Shown here: piece after piece, positions 18,095 through 26,638 of the stretch
Layout: each line of letters starts with the position of its first letter
Position numbering within the stretch: the first letter of the stretch is position 1
Translations under genes and position numbers: made by a program
The notes under the pieces: generated by a model
What the model was told of the DNA's origin: nothing
Databases searched by the model: none
Seen by the model: the letters and a program-made list of their open reading frames with translations, nothing else
From: Natronosalvus halobius
GTDB taxonomy: Archaea; Halobacteriota; Halobacteria; Halobacteriales; Natrialbaceae
Reading direction: 5' to 3'
DNA: 64,000 bases
Assembly (NCBI RefSeq): GCF_024138145.1
Contig: NZ_CP099998.1
Location: forward strand, 62,001-126,000

Positions 18095-18103
18095 AAATAT
18101 ATC
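18095..18103 (-). promoter_or_regulatory. TATA-like box of the M29-type gene
   Basis: Minus-strand gatatattt is centred 27 bases upstream of ATG 18072, which supports a leaderless transcript and decides the start. Confidence 0.5.
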
Positions 18104-18168
18104 TTCCTATATTCGCACATTTTTCCCACACGACGCTGAATCTCGGCAAACGGACAACCTCCCATAAT

Positions 18169-18184
18169 GTTTCATAATAGTGAA
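18169..18184. promoter_or_regulatory. dyad TTTCA-TAATAG-TGAAA upstream of the M29-type gene
   Basis: A five-base perfect dyad about 100 bases upstream of the M29-type start, sharing TTTCA/TGAAA half-sites with the other candidate operators of this region. Confidence 0.35.
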
Positions 18185-18548
18185 AATGGCCATGATTCGC
18201 AACTGAACCCTCCCCCAGTATGTCGTCTGTTCAAGCATCCCCGTTATTTAAACGACTTGCTTATTCCACAAATTCCGGCCGTATATAATCTATGCTGCCC
18301 TGTAATCAACAGTGCAACAACAACCATTACGAGCATATGCATGTAACATTGTCTCAACTCACATTATGAAACGAGTATATCTTCACCGAAACTTGGCTTA
18401 TACAATAGCCAACTCGAACGAACTGCTCGTGAACAATGCGTTTACTGACGGACGAACTGACGCTCGACGTTGTACTCTCTATCCCAAGCAAATCATGAGA
18501 GATCCGGTGGCGGATCGACAGAGGGTTCTCGCTCCGTAGTGTTGAACA

Positions 18549-18577
18549 CCACTCGTTTCACATCATGAAACGAGTGG
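18549..18577. repeat. 12-bp perfect inverted repeat with 5-bp spacer
   Basis: CCACTCGTTTCA (18549-18560), spacer catca, TGAAACGAGTGG (18566-18577). The right half with its spacer (CACATCATGAAACGAGT) recurs with one mismatch at 18360-18376. It is too regular for chance and has no U-tract to suggest a simple terminator. It could be a strong operator or a remnant of a mobile-element end. Confidence 0.6.
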
Positions 18578-18615
18578 GTGGGGTGCAACAGAGTGTCCGA
18601 CCCATACGGTATGCG

Positions 18616-18630
18616 ATGAACACGTTTCAT
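18616..18630. promoter_or_regulatory. dyad ATGAA-CACGT-TTCAT
   Basis: A five-base perfect dyad 40 bases after the large palindrome, with the same TGAA/TTCA half-site letters in inverted order. Confidence 0.3.
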
Positions 18631-19114
18631 CTGTCTCTGAATAGGACTTCTTCATACGCTACCATCTCAAAGTTGATGAGCGCACCACTACGTTTGCCTG
18701 GCCGTCGGTTTTCGTGCAACATCTCACCTAAGACATCTAGAAAATCCACAACATTGTGGGATGCGATGCTACTATTTGGCTACACAATATCTCTCCTTGT
18801 GCTCCGTCCTATCTGTGATGGCCTTCGCTCTGGTCATAGGACAGAAGGCTCCTTGTTGTCCGTCGCTACCGCTTCATCGACAGACTTGCAGCCTAAGCCG
18901 ATCGATTCAGTTACCATTAACGGGACCCCTCAAACTCGAGCAATCAAACTGTAGTTTGGAACCCCGCCGCATTATAGACCACGTACAGTTGGTATTCAGC
19001 GTGTTTGCCGCCCAGTGTACAACAGACGGGGCGAGAAGGCCGTTTCACTCTACCGCAGTAGGGAGTCGAGTTTGCTAATATGATATACAAGCAGCATGGT
19101 AATTGTGGGCGAAT

Positions 19115-19906
19115 TTACGAGTATGTGAGGTTGAGCTCAATTTCATTCACGAAACTCAGGAGTATTTCGGCGGTTTGGTCAATATTATCACCCCCTCGCA
19201 TGCGATGTGATGGTCCTGAAATGGAACAGGCGCCGATTAGTCTATTGTTGGACGTCCGGATCGGCGCGGCGAGAGCGTACAATCCTTTCGTGCTCTCTGC
19301 GTCATTAATTGCGTAGTTTCGTTGTCGAATCTCTTCCAGTTCCTCAAGTAGCGTTTCCCGGTCGGTGATCGTATTTTCAGTCGCGGGCTCCAGGCCATGC
19401 GTCTCGATGATCTCATCCACTCGCTCCTGTGGCATATGTGCTAACATAGCCTTTCCGGAGGCCACCTGGTAGAGGGGTAAGTGTCTCCCGACTCGCGTTC
19501 GGGTTGAAACCCCTTGCTGACCGGACTCACGGTAAATGATGACCGCTTTTCCATTGTTCTCTACCGAAAACTGGGCTACCTCTCCAGTTTCGATAGCTAG
19601 CTCGAGTACCTTCGGCTTAATTACACGTGATTCAGGAAGGTTCTCCCGAACGAACCCACCAAGGTCGAGATATCGGAGACCAAGTTCGTAGCCGTTTTCG
19701 GTTTTTGTGACGAAGTTGTGCTTTGCTAATGTGTTGAGATGTTTACTAACGTTTCCTTTTGAACTCCCAGTTGCCTCTGCGATCTCGCCTACTCGCGCTG
19801 TATTTCTCTGTTTGAGTGATTCGATAATAGAAATCGATGTCTCAACGGATTTGATGACGTTATCTGAACTTTTCCCGCCGCCGTGGGCTGATTTCTTCTT
19901 GGACAT
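19115..19906 (-). CDS. IclR family transcriptional regulator
   Basis: 263 residues. A basic N-terminus (KKKSAHGGGK) precedes a winged helix-turn-helix at about residues 18-77, with VGEIAEATGSSKGNVSKHL as the recognition core. The IclR effector domain follows, with LPLYQVASGKAMLAHM and RQRNYAINDAESTKGLYALA. IclR proteins bind palindromic operators as dimers or tetramers and respond to small carboxylates or amino-acid metabolites. It is transcribed divergently from the OCD-like / DHDPS-like pair, so control of that pair and of itself is the natural inference. Several dyads lie between the two starts. Confidence 0.93.
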   Translation of the reverse strand: MSKKKSAHGGGKSSDNVIKSVETSISIIESLKQRNTARVGEIAEATGSSKGNVSKHLNTLAKHNFVTKTENGYELGLRYLDLGGFVRENLPESRVIKPKVLELAIETGEVAQFSVENNGKAVIIYRESGQQGVSTRTRVGRHLPLYQVASGKAMLAHMPQERVDEIIETHGLEPATENTITDRETLLEELEEIRQRNYAINDAESTKGLYALAAPIRTSNNRLIGACSISGPSHRMRGGDNIDQTAEILLSFVNEIELNLTYS

Positions 19907-19954
19907 TGTTATCTATTGGTATGGGTCCAATACACTTAGTGTTTTCCATTAGTG

Positions 19955-19982
19955 TGGATATGGCCTATCCATTTCATAATGG
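19955..19982. promoter_or_regulatory. overlapping dyads TGGATA-TGGCC-TATCCA and CCATT-TCAT-AATGG
   Basis: The first dyad (19955-19971) has six-base perfect arms. The second (19969-19982) has five-base arms and overlaps it. Further half-sites follow (ATTTC at 19991, GAAAT at 20002). They lie between the divergent IclR and OCD-like genes, where an IclR operator is expected. The TATCCA/TGGATA letters match the repeat at 16841-16891. Confidence 0.45.
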
Positions 19983-20090
19983 AGTACAAGATTTCGTGAA
20001 GTGAAATAATTCGTGATACGTATTTCTGGTGCGTAGGTGGGCATTCATATATGCCTACGAAAGTCACGGAGCAGACTGAGAGAGTGCGAA

Positions 20091-20098
20091 ATTATAAG
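20091..20098 (+). promoter_or_regulatory. TATA-like box of the OCD-like gene (module 1)
   Basis: attataag is centred about 30 bases before ATG 20125 but only 15 before the GTG at 20110, which favours the ATG as the real start. Confidence 0.45.
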
Positions 20099-20124
20099 TA
20101 CTGACTACAGTGAGTACACAGTGT

Positions 20125-21147
20125 ATGCCAGAGGACTATCCTACACCGGGCGAGATGTTATTTCTCTCTCGAGGGGACATTGATTCCGTGATTAATGCAG
20201 AAGACTGCATCGACAGGGTCGAAGACACGTTCCGATGGGTCGGCGAGGGTAAGGTTGAACAGGTTAACCCTGTGGAGCTGTGGCTTTCGCGCCCCGAAGA
20301 CGAATACGGCTATGGAAACGTCTCGAGTTATCCGGCACATATCAAACCGCTTGAGGTTGCGGGCAACAAGTGGCTCGGCGTGTTCCACCGGAACGCACAA
20401 CGTAACCTTCCAACGCTAAGCGCAGTGAATATCCTCAACGATGCCAATACTGCGATGCCGTTTGCGATGCTTGACGGTCAGATCGTGACCGCGCTACGAA
20501 CGGCAGGCCACGCGGCCGTCGGGGCTCGATATCTAGCCCGTGAAGATTCATCGGTTGTGACGATCGTTGGATGCGGTGATGAGGGGCGGACACACCTTCG
20601 AGTGATGGACGCACTCTTCGATATAGAGGCGGTGAATGCCTGTGATATCGACGATACTGCGCGTGAGTCCTTTATCGCTGATATGGAATCACAGGTTGAT
20701 GCCGAACTAACCGGGTATACGGATGCCCGTGAAGCGGTGAAAGGGGCTGACATCATCTGTACGGTAACGACGGCTGATTCACCCATCGTCATGGAAGAGT
20801 GGATCGAACCCGGTACACACGTCGCTGCCACGAACGGGTTCTTGGACCTCGATCCGAACTTCACCCGAACGGCGGATAAGTGGGTACTTGGATTGAAAAA
20901 ACGTGATCTCCTGTGGATCGACGGCGACCAGGTCGGCATTACCGGTCCCGAAGGGCTATCCAGAGATAACGTTCACGGTGATTTGACGGAGCTACTCTCT
21001 GGCGACTGTACCGGACGAGAGTCAGCCGACGAACGGACTGTCATGTCACACATGGGGATGCCAGCCCTCGACGTCGCCACGTCTCATCTAGTATATGAAA
21101 AAGCTCAAGAGGCTGGAATTGGAAGTACCTTTAGATTACATGAGTGA
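20125..21147 (+). CDS. ornithine cyclodeaminase / mu-crystallin family protein, module 1
   Basis: A 340-residue protein starting at ATG 20125 (MPEDYPTPGE). It has the OCD/mu-crystallin fold: substrate-side Lys82 (AGNKWLG) and Arg125 (TALRTAGHAA), then a Rossmann domain opening with VTIVGCGDEGRTH (about 145-157). The family block GxDxPGKxEL with the cyclodeaminase Asp reads NGFLDLDPNF, so that Asp appears replaced by Phe. This argues for an imine or ketimine reductase-like or other NAD(P)-linked role rather than ornithine deamination. It overlaps the DHDPS-like gene by eight bases, so the two proteins should be made together. A close paralogue lies at 57058-58083. Confidence 0.85.
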   Translation: MPEDYPTPGEMLFLSRGDIDSVINAEDCIDRVEDTFRWVGEGKVEQVNPVELWLSRPEDEYGYGNVSSYPAHIKPLEVAGNKWLGVFHRNAQRNLPTLSAVNILNDANTAMPFAMLDGQIVTALRTAGHAAVGARYLAREDSSVVTIVGCGDEGRTHLRVMDALFDIEAVNACDIDDTARESFIADMESQVDAELTGYTDAREAVKGADIICTVTTADSPIVMEEWIEPGTHVAATNGFLDLDPNFTRTADKWVLGLKKRDLLWIDGDQVGITGPEGLSRDNVHGDLTELLSGDCTGRESADERTVMSHMGMPALDVATSHLVYEKAQEAGIGSTFRLHE

Positions 21148-22087
21148 TAATATGCTAGAATTTGATAGAAAACCGCTCGAAGGCGTCCTCGCGCTTTCCC
21201 CGCTCTGTTTGAACGACGATTACAGCATCGATTACGATGGCATCCGGTCGAACATCGAATGGTTGGAACGGCAAGGGGCCCACGGGTTCATTCAATTCGC
21301 AACGATGGGTCAATCGATGGCCCCGTCGGAAGCGGAGTTCAACGAAGTAACCGATCTGTGCGTCGACGCTGCTGGCGACATAACGTGTGTGATTGGCAGC
21401 TCGGCATCGAATCAACAGGAGGCTATTCGCCGGGCAGTATACGCAGAAGAAGCTGGCGCAGACGGCACCTTGCTAGAACTTCCCTACATGATCCCGTTGC
21501 AGGAGGATTGGGTTGGTGATTTCTATAGCGACGTCGATGCTGAATTGGACGAATTGGGGATCATCGCGTACAATTACCCGCCGGCAACTGGCGTCAACAT
21601 CTCACCAGAGACGTGGCACGACGAACTCCTCGATATCGACTCGGTGAAGGCAGTAAAGGACTCGAACTATGCCACCGATCACTATGATCGAATGCTCAAT
21701 CTCACTGAAGAACTCAACGTGATCTCACCCTACGATTGTCACTTCTGGCACGACTCTCAGCTCGGCGGTGCCGGTTTCATCGGCATTCTAACCTGGGTCG
21801 CGCCAAAAACCATGCTACGGTTTTACGAGGAGTGTAAGGCGGGCAATCACCATGATGAGTGGGTTCGTAACGTGAACAGCACGTTAGCCGAAGTCTGGGG
21901 CGGCGTCTCGTCCTTGCCGGACCGTCCCATAGTATCGAACTCTCCGGCGATTCTCAATGAACTCGCAGAAATGAGTGGCTGTGAGGGCGGACCGGTGCGA
22001 AAGCCATATCGTCGACTCCATGACGAAGCCCGAATCGCACTTGAAGAAGCGGTTGCACCGTTGATCGAGATCGAGCAAGCGCTGTAA
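21140..22087 (+). CDS. DHDPS/N-acetylneuraminate lyase family protein, module 1
   Basis: A 315-residue class I aldolase-type (beta/alpha)8 protein. The Schiff-base Lys173 (KAVKDSN) and the active-site Tyr144 (AYNYPP) are present. The usual GTTGE block is ATMGQ, and the second Tyr of PYY is Met (LPYMIPL), so the proton relay of true dihydrodipicolinate synthase is altered. It is more likely a lyase or dehydratase acting on a 2-oxo acid or pyrroline. The start is ATG 21140, overlapping the end of the OCD-like gene by eight bases (ATG 21152 is an alternative). The paralogue at 60284-61225 is very similar throughout. Confidence 0.88.
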   Translation: MSDNMLEFDRKPLEGVLALSPLCLNDDYSIDYDGIRSNIEWLERQGAHGFIQFATMGQSMAPSEAEFNEVTDLCVDAAGDITCVIGSSASNQQEAIRRAVYAEEAGADGTLLELPYMIPLQEDWVGDFYSDVDAELDELGIIAYNYPPATGVNISPETWHDELLDIDSVKAVKDSNYATDHYDRMLNLTEELNVISPYDCHFWHDSQLGGAGFIGILTWVAPKTMLRFYEECKAGNHHDEWVRNVNSTLAEVWGGVSSLPDRPIVSNSPAILNELAEMSGCEGGPVRKPYRRLHDEARIALEEAVAPLIEIEQAL

Positions 22088-22278
22088 AACTCCGGCGTTT
22101 TTTGTGTCGAACTGGTGACCCTCGGCAGTGTTGGGTCGAAACTGACGGGGAGTATTATAGCGTGGACCAGGACGTACGCGCTCTATTCCATGACGTGAGG
22201 GTCGCAATCCACCGAATCGCAATAACTTATTGAGGGTCTTCGCCACAGCCCACCGAACGTATCGAACGGGACCCCCTT

Positions 22279-22823
22279 TCACGTTTTGCGCAACGGCCGG
22301 TCGCCGACTGAGACGACTGTCCCTTTATCAGAATACTCGCAGGTCTTGAGCGCCCGATTCTCGATAGCTCGTGCGATGTTCTTGCCGGCCTCTTCGGCTC
22401 CTTGCCAGGCGGCCTGTGCTGTCGGAGGGGCGGGCTGTCCACCCTGATCGACAATCGCTGACTCTCTGATTGCAAACACGCGTTCGTTCGAGGTCTGGAA
22501 ATTGGCTTTCGTATTCACGCGGTTGTGCTGGGCATCGAGACTGGCTCCACAGAGGGGTTTCCGTAGGGCCCGCTGGACCCCTGGGTCATTGCCCGGAAAA
22601 ATCTCTTCGAGTGCCCCAACAAGGTGGCTCTCGATGTGCACCTAATTGTCATACGGAATCCTACGACTTCTCCCGCGGTCTGAATACCAAACAACCCGGT
22701 GTCACCGATAACGAACTTCGCAGGATTCTCCCGAGTGGCACTAGTAGCCGCTTCCTCGATAGCGTCGTGAAGTTCGAGGGAATCAGCGAGACATTTCAAC
22801 GTCAACGAGTACGTGATGGATCA
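22279..22823 (-). pseudogene. decayed type II NADH dehydrogenase (NDH-2 like) fragment
   Basis: The minus strand holds two frames of one FAD/NADH dehydrogenase. Upstream, one frame reads TLKCLADSLELHDAIEEAA then KFVIGDTGLFGIQTAGEVV, the block around the second GxGxxG. Near 22645 it jumps frame to LVGALEEIFPGNDPGVQRAL. Then, after an apparent internal loss (ALRKPL directly joined to CGASLDAQ), comes RVFAIRESAIVDQGG and PAPPTAQAAWQGAEEAGKNI, the C-terminal FAD-binding block with the usual AIGD altered to AIRE. The N-terminal Rossmann part and C-terminal tail are missing. It cannot make a working enzyme and marks a site of past deletion or insertion. Confidence 0.8.
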
Positions 22824-22922
22824 CCCTCCCACGAATACCGTCAGAAACGAAGTCGACTATTCACGTATACATTGTAGCCGCTCACTCAAAAGCGGTTTCG
22901 GCGAAAGAGTGTGTAGCTGCGG

Positions 22923-24035
22923 TTAGACCGTGACGATATCGTGAGTGTAATCCAACAGATTCTCACACCCATCTTCGGTGACCAGAACCGGGTCCTCGAT
23001 ATGTATCGGGACGTCTAGGTCGTGACCACTAACGAAGATACCGGGGTCGATTACAATCACCATCCCTTCCTCGAGCTCTTGGTGATTGTTCTCCTGGACC
23101 TGTGGTGCCTCGTGTCCGCTCATCAATCCGATTCCGTGCCCGATCTTCCATGGCTGATCGTAGCCTGCATCGGCCATGTATTCTTCCGCAAATGTGTGCA
23201 CCTCATGGGCCGTTATACCGGGTTCCACGATATCCATCGTCGCGTAGATACACTCTGAACAGACCTCGTATGCTCGTCTGTCTTCTTCGGCGGGATCACC
23301 GACGAAGACATTTCGTGCACAATCAGTGGCGTAGTGATTGAACTGTGGCCCCATGTCGACGTCGACGATGTCTCCTTGCTGGAACGGACGATCGGTGAGT
23401 TCGCGGAAGACGCCACCCAGGCCCATCGTTTGAGAGCCTGCTTCGAGCATCGCACTGTTGACATCTTGGGCGACCTCGTATTGCGGACGTCCTTCCTCGA
23501 TTGCCTCGACGGAAGCTGCGTGAGCCTCCGCTGCAATTTCGTTCGCTTTGCGGATGTTTTCGATTTCCGTCTCGTCTTTTCTCATCCGGAGATAGTCGAG
23601 TATCTCCTGGGCGCTCACAAGTTCGGCGTCCGGAACGACGTCGTTCAGCAGTTGACTATCGCCGAACCAGGCATCATCTTCGAGTCCGATGGTTGCATGC
23701 TCGAGATCTCTCTCTTCGAGAATTGACTTGAGAAGCTGTGGCGAATCCTCACCATCGCGGTAGGTAGTAACAGCGTCGACCGGGATCGACGTTTCGGCAT
23801 GTTTCATGATGTCTCGGTGCATCTCCGAGAGGATGAATGCGGGTTCACCCTCAAGAGGCAGGACGTATGCAGAGAGCCAGATAGGCCATCCACCCTCATA
23901 GGCGCTGAAGCCAGTGAAATAAAATTGATTTGCACCGGCACCAACGTATAGTGCGTCGATTTCGTTCTCTTTCATTAACTCTTTTGCTCGGTCGATTCGA
24001 GACCCCCAGTCATATCTCACAGTGGCTTTTGACAT
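22923..24035 (-). CDS. M24 family metallopeptidase (X-Pro peptidase type), copy 2
   Basis: A 370-residue protein with a creatinase-like N-terminal domain (IDALYVGAGANQFYFTGF) and a pita-bread catalytic domain. Metal ligands are D227 (VDVDMG), D238 (ATDCAR), H300 (GHGIGL) and E347 (HIEDPV). The fourth ligand, Glu in nearly all family members (EPGxY), is Asp330 here (VIDPGIF). HEAP follows the helix as in true prolidases. It is most like archaeal X-Pro dipeptidases, cytoplasmic Mn/Co enzymes cutting X-Pro bonds. The ATG at 24035 has the palindrome 24044-24056 just upstream, near where transcription would start. It stands alone between the NDH-2 remnant and an SDR. Confidence 0.9.
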   Translation of the reverse strand: MSKATVRYDWGSRIDRAKELMKENEIDALYVGAGANQFYFTGFSAYEGGWPIWLSAYVLPLEGEPAFILSEMHRDIMKHAETSIPVDAVTTYRDGEDSPQLLKSILEERDLEHATIGLEDDAWFGDSQLLNDVVPDAELVSAQEILDYLRMRKDETEIENIRKANEIAAEAHAASVEAIEEGRPQYEVAQDVNSAMLEAGSQTMGLGGVFRELTDRPFQQGDIVDVDMGPQFNHYATDCARNVFVGDPAEEDRRAYEVCSECIYATMDIVEPGITAHEVHTFAEEYMADAGYDQPWKIGHGIGLMSGHEAPQVQENNHQELEEGMVIVIDPGIFVSGHDLDVPIHIEDPVLVTEDGCENLLDYTHDIVTV

Positions 24036-24043
24036 TCGTCTAG

Positions 24044-24056
24044 TTCACCGTGTGAA
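24044..24056. promoter_or_regulatory. palindrome TTCAC-CGT-GTGAA at the M24 promoter
   Basis: A perfect dyad of the TTCAY-N3-RTGAA pattern, 9-21 bases before ATG 24035. A TATA-like atttaatag (minus strand, about 24073-24081) predicts transcription to begin near 24050, inside the palindrome, a position suited to a repressor. Confidence 0.45.
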
Positions 24057-24567
24057 TGAGAATGACGAGCACTATTAAATCTACGTATTCTGGAAATCGT
24101 CGTGGGTCTCATTTCACTATCCCACTGACCTCACTCTTGGCAGCGACACCATCGCTCATAGTTGATTGCTCCCTCGTAATTGCGAGCCATGCTGGTACGA
24201 ACAGCGGGCGGGCAACCGCTGACCGCAGTTGCTAATTTGCAGTGTGCTGACCTCTTGGATTGTCTGCTCTAAAAAAACGCATCCACATCTATCTCAATGA
24301 AGTTCAATGAACAGGTCACTCGTTGTACTGATCTTGCTGCATCGCCGACTGTTGGCATCCTCCATGTACTATTCGTCTACGGGTTGGCATAGATGGCCGT
24401 TGGTCATCTCACCGTTCCGTTGATCCCCAGAAGTAGGTATTGCAGCAATGTCGATCGACTCCGGACTGGTCTTGATCATCTACTCCTACGTGGTTTTCCA
24501 TTCCGCTTAGACTGACCTCATCTTCTGGTACATAACGTTTATATTCTCCGTTCGCAGTGTTGCACTT
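24057..24567. other. intergenic region between M24 gene and SDR
   Basis: 511 bases holding the promoter of the M24 gene on one side and of the SDR on the other (TATA at 24538-24544). No gene-like frame has a recognisable product, and no tRNA-like fold was seen. Confidence 0.4.
24538..24544 (+). promoter_or_regulatory. TATA-like box of the SDR at 24568
   Basis: tttatat is centred 27 bases before the GTG at 24568. It supports a leaderless transcript starting at that GTG, which is also the first codon giving a normal SDR N-terminus. Confidence 0.55.
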
Positions 24568-25335
24568 GTGCCAGTACTTGAACAATTCGACCTCGAGGGT
24601 AAGCGTGCAATCGTTACGGGCGGTAGTAGCGGAATTGGAAACGCCATCGCGACCGCGCTTGCCGAGGCGGGTGCAACAGTTATCATCGCAAATCGGTCGG
24701 CCGACGCTGGGAAACAGGCCGCAAGAGAGATCACTGAGCAGACTGCGGGGGAGGCATTGGCAATCTCAGCCGACGTTTGCGACGAGCAGTCGGTTACAAA
24801 CCTGATGGATCAGACTGTCGAAGCGTGTGGAGGGATCGACATTCTTGTCAATAACGCTGGTATTGCTATCTCAGAGCCCGCCGAGGAGAAGGAACTCGAA
24901 AATTGGGAACAAACGCTCAAAACGAACCTAACCGGTGTGTTCCTCTGTGCGAAACACGCAGGTAAGGTGATGATCGACGGAGACGGGGGCTCGATACTCA
25001 ACATCTCCTCGATAAACGCGTTTGTCGCCGAAGAGCATGTCCCCCACGTCGACTATCACGCAACAAAAGGCGGTGTTGAGGCATTCACCCGCCAACTCGC
25101 TTCAGAATGGGGACAGTACGATATTCGAGTTAATACGCTCGCACCGGGGTTCGTTCGCACAGAATTATCGTCCGACGATTCACAGGTCAACGAGGAACGA
25201 CGATCTCGGATTCCGCTCGGAAAAATAGCTCGGCCCGAGGACCTTGTCGGTGCAGCAGTGTTTCTTTCGTCAGATGCAGCAAGCTACGTCAGCGGCACCA
25301 CGCTCCTGGTCGACGGCGGCTACGTCGCTCGCTGA
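24568..25335 (+). CDS. short-chain dehydrogenase/reductase (SDR, glucose/gluconate-dehydrogenase-like layout)
   Basis: 255 residues from a GTG start (MPVLEQFDLEGKRAIVTGG). It has TGGSSGIGNA for cofactor binding, ADVCD for the adenine-side Asp, NNAGIAIS, ISSINAF with YHATK for the Ser/Tyr/Lys set, and a C-terminal YVSGTTLLVDGGYVA. The length and layout resemble gluconate 5-dehydrogenase and related sugar or hydroxy-acid SDRs, but the substrate cannot be told. It is monocistronic by position, with the OYE-type gene convergent downstream. Confidence 0.9.
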   Translation: MPVLEQFDLEGKRAIVTGGSSGIGNAIATALAEAGATVIIANRSADAGKQAAREITEQTAGEALAISADVCDEQSVTNLMDQTVEACGGIDILVNNAGIAISEPAEEKELENWEQTLKTNLTGVFLCAKHAGKVMIDGDGGSILNISSINAFVAEEHVPHVDYHATKGGVEAFTRQLASEWGQYDIRVNTLAPGFVRTELSSDDSQVNEERRSRIPLGKIARPEDLVGAAVFLSSDAASYVSGTTLLVDGGYVAR

Positions 25336-25540
25336 CGTCCAAAAATGTCGGCGAATTACCTTCATACGATTTCCAACGGCGGAGTGTTGACGTCAAACCC
25401 CGGCGAGACTGCGCCCCGGCCCTGAGACAAATCTGTGATCACGTTCTGGCGAATCCAACTGACGCGATCTATCGCGTTGTCGAATACGCAAGGTTCCTAT
25501 TAGTTTCCGGCTGACATCTGGCTTTGCAGGCCGATTCATC

Positions 25541-26638
25541 TCATTCTCGAATACTCCGCTCGTATTGTGGTGGCCAGTATACAGAATCGCGTTGATTCAG
25601 TTTCCGGGCCGCATTCAATCCGAGGTACGGCTCTCGGAGGAACTGTCGAGCGACGGCAACGAAATCTGCGCGGTTGTTTCGAATCAGTGCATCGGCCTGT
25701 TCTGGGGTTTTGACACCACCGACAGCACAGACGCCAACGTCTGCTTCGTCTCTAATAGCTTCGGCGAGCGGCACCTGATTGTTCGGACCCGTATGGGGTT
25801 GGTCCTGGTCGAGGTGAATCCCGCCGGAACTCACGTCGATGACGTCGACGCCAAGAGGACCGAGTTTCTGTGCGAGCCTAATCGAATCATCGACCGTCCA
25901 CGAATCGCGGTCATCGAGCCAGTCACTCGCCGAAATTCGAAGCCACAACGGCTTTTCCCAGACATCACGTACTGCAGACACGATCTCGCAAACGATTCGA
26001 GTTCGGTTATCGAAGCTCCCGCCGTATTCGTCATCTCGGGTGTTCGAAACGGGTGAGAGGAACTCGTGGAGCAGATAGCCGTGAGCTGCGTGAATTTCAG
26101 CGATCTCGAAGCCGCCGTCGGCTGCGAGCGAGGCGGCGGTTGCGAAGTGATCGATGATATCTTCGATTTCGTCGGTCTCCAGAACGTGCAGCGGCGGTGA
26201 GTCGCCGTATGGCGTCCAGGGGATGTCGCTTGGGGCGACTACTTCCCAACCGCCGTCTTCGGGTTGCACTGGCCGTGCACCGTCAGCTTCCCATGGAACA
26301 CTGGTACTCGCCTTACGACCCGCATGACTCAACTGGATCCCCGGGACGCTGTTCTGTGATTTGATAAAGTCGGTTATTCGCTTCCACGCGGTGGCATGGG
26401 CGTCGCTCCAGATGCCGGTATCTGCCGGTGAGATACGCCCGTCCGGCTCTACGGCTGTGGCTTCTGCCATCACGACCCCTGCTCCACCAACCGCACGACT
26501 TCCCAGATGAACGAGGTGCCAGTCTCGTGGAATCCCATCGTGTTCCGAGACGGAGTACTGACACATCGGCGAGACAACCAACCGATTCGGTATGGAGATG
26601 TCTCCGAGGTCGATCGAACTGAAGAGATGCGAGTCCAT
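25541..26638 (-). CDS. Old Yellow Enzyme family NADH:flavin oxidoreductase (YqjM-like)
   Basis: A 365-residue FMN (beta/alpha)8 enzyme of the YqjM / thermophilic-like OYE class. PMCQYSVSEHDGIP has the class-specific Cys near residue 25, DWHLVHLGSRAVGGAG follows, SHAGRKAS carries the substrate-anchoring His pair, and HAAHGYLLHEFLSP is next. The phosphate-binding end is AVGGVKTPEQADALI. It reduces activated C=C bonds using NAD(P)H. The start ATG 26638 has minus-strand gtttattag about 28 bases upstream. It is convergent with the SDR and divergent from RidA. In this setting it might reduce an unsaturated amino-acid breakdown product (inference). Confidence 0.93.
   Translation of the reverse strand: MDSHLFSSIDLGDISIPNRLVVSPMCQYSVSEHDGIPRDWHLVHLGSRAVGGAGVVMAEATAVEPDGRISPADTGIWSDAHATAWKRITDFIKSQNSVPGIQLSHAGRKASTSVPWEADGARPVQPEDGGWEVVAPSDIPWTPYGDSPPLHVLETDEIEDIIDHFATAASLAADGGFEIAEIHAAHGYLLHEFLSPVSNTRDDEYGGSFDNRTRIVCEIVSAVRDVWEKPLWLRISASDWLDDRDSWTVDDSIRLAQKLGPLGVDVIDVSSGGIHLDQDQPHTGPNNQVPLAEAIRDEADVGVCAVGGVKTPEQADALIRNNRADFVAVARQFLREPYLGLNAARKLNQRDSVYWPPQYERSIRE

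Larger units (their letters stand above)
18185..19114. other. gene-poor stretch between M29-type and IclR genes
   Basis: 930 bases without a convincing gene. A minus-strand open frame of 50 codons at 18627-18779 reads in part VVDFLDVLGEMLHENRRPGK and stops at 18627. It has no start and I do not recognise it; it may be a decayed gene tail. The strongest features are palindromes at 18549-18577 and 18616-18630. A partial copy of the first lies at 18360-18376. Confidence 0.4.

Noticed and set aside
18565-19078. Plus-strand ORFs of 129 and 105 codons in the gene-poor stretch
   Set aside because: Ser/Arg/Cys-rich, not acidic like haloarchaeal proteins, and no recognisable motif.
25565-26056. 163-codon plus-strand ORF
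   Set aside because: Antisense shadow of the Old Yellow Enzyme gene.
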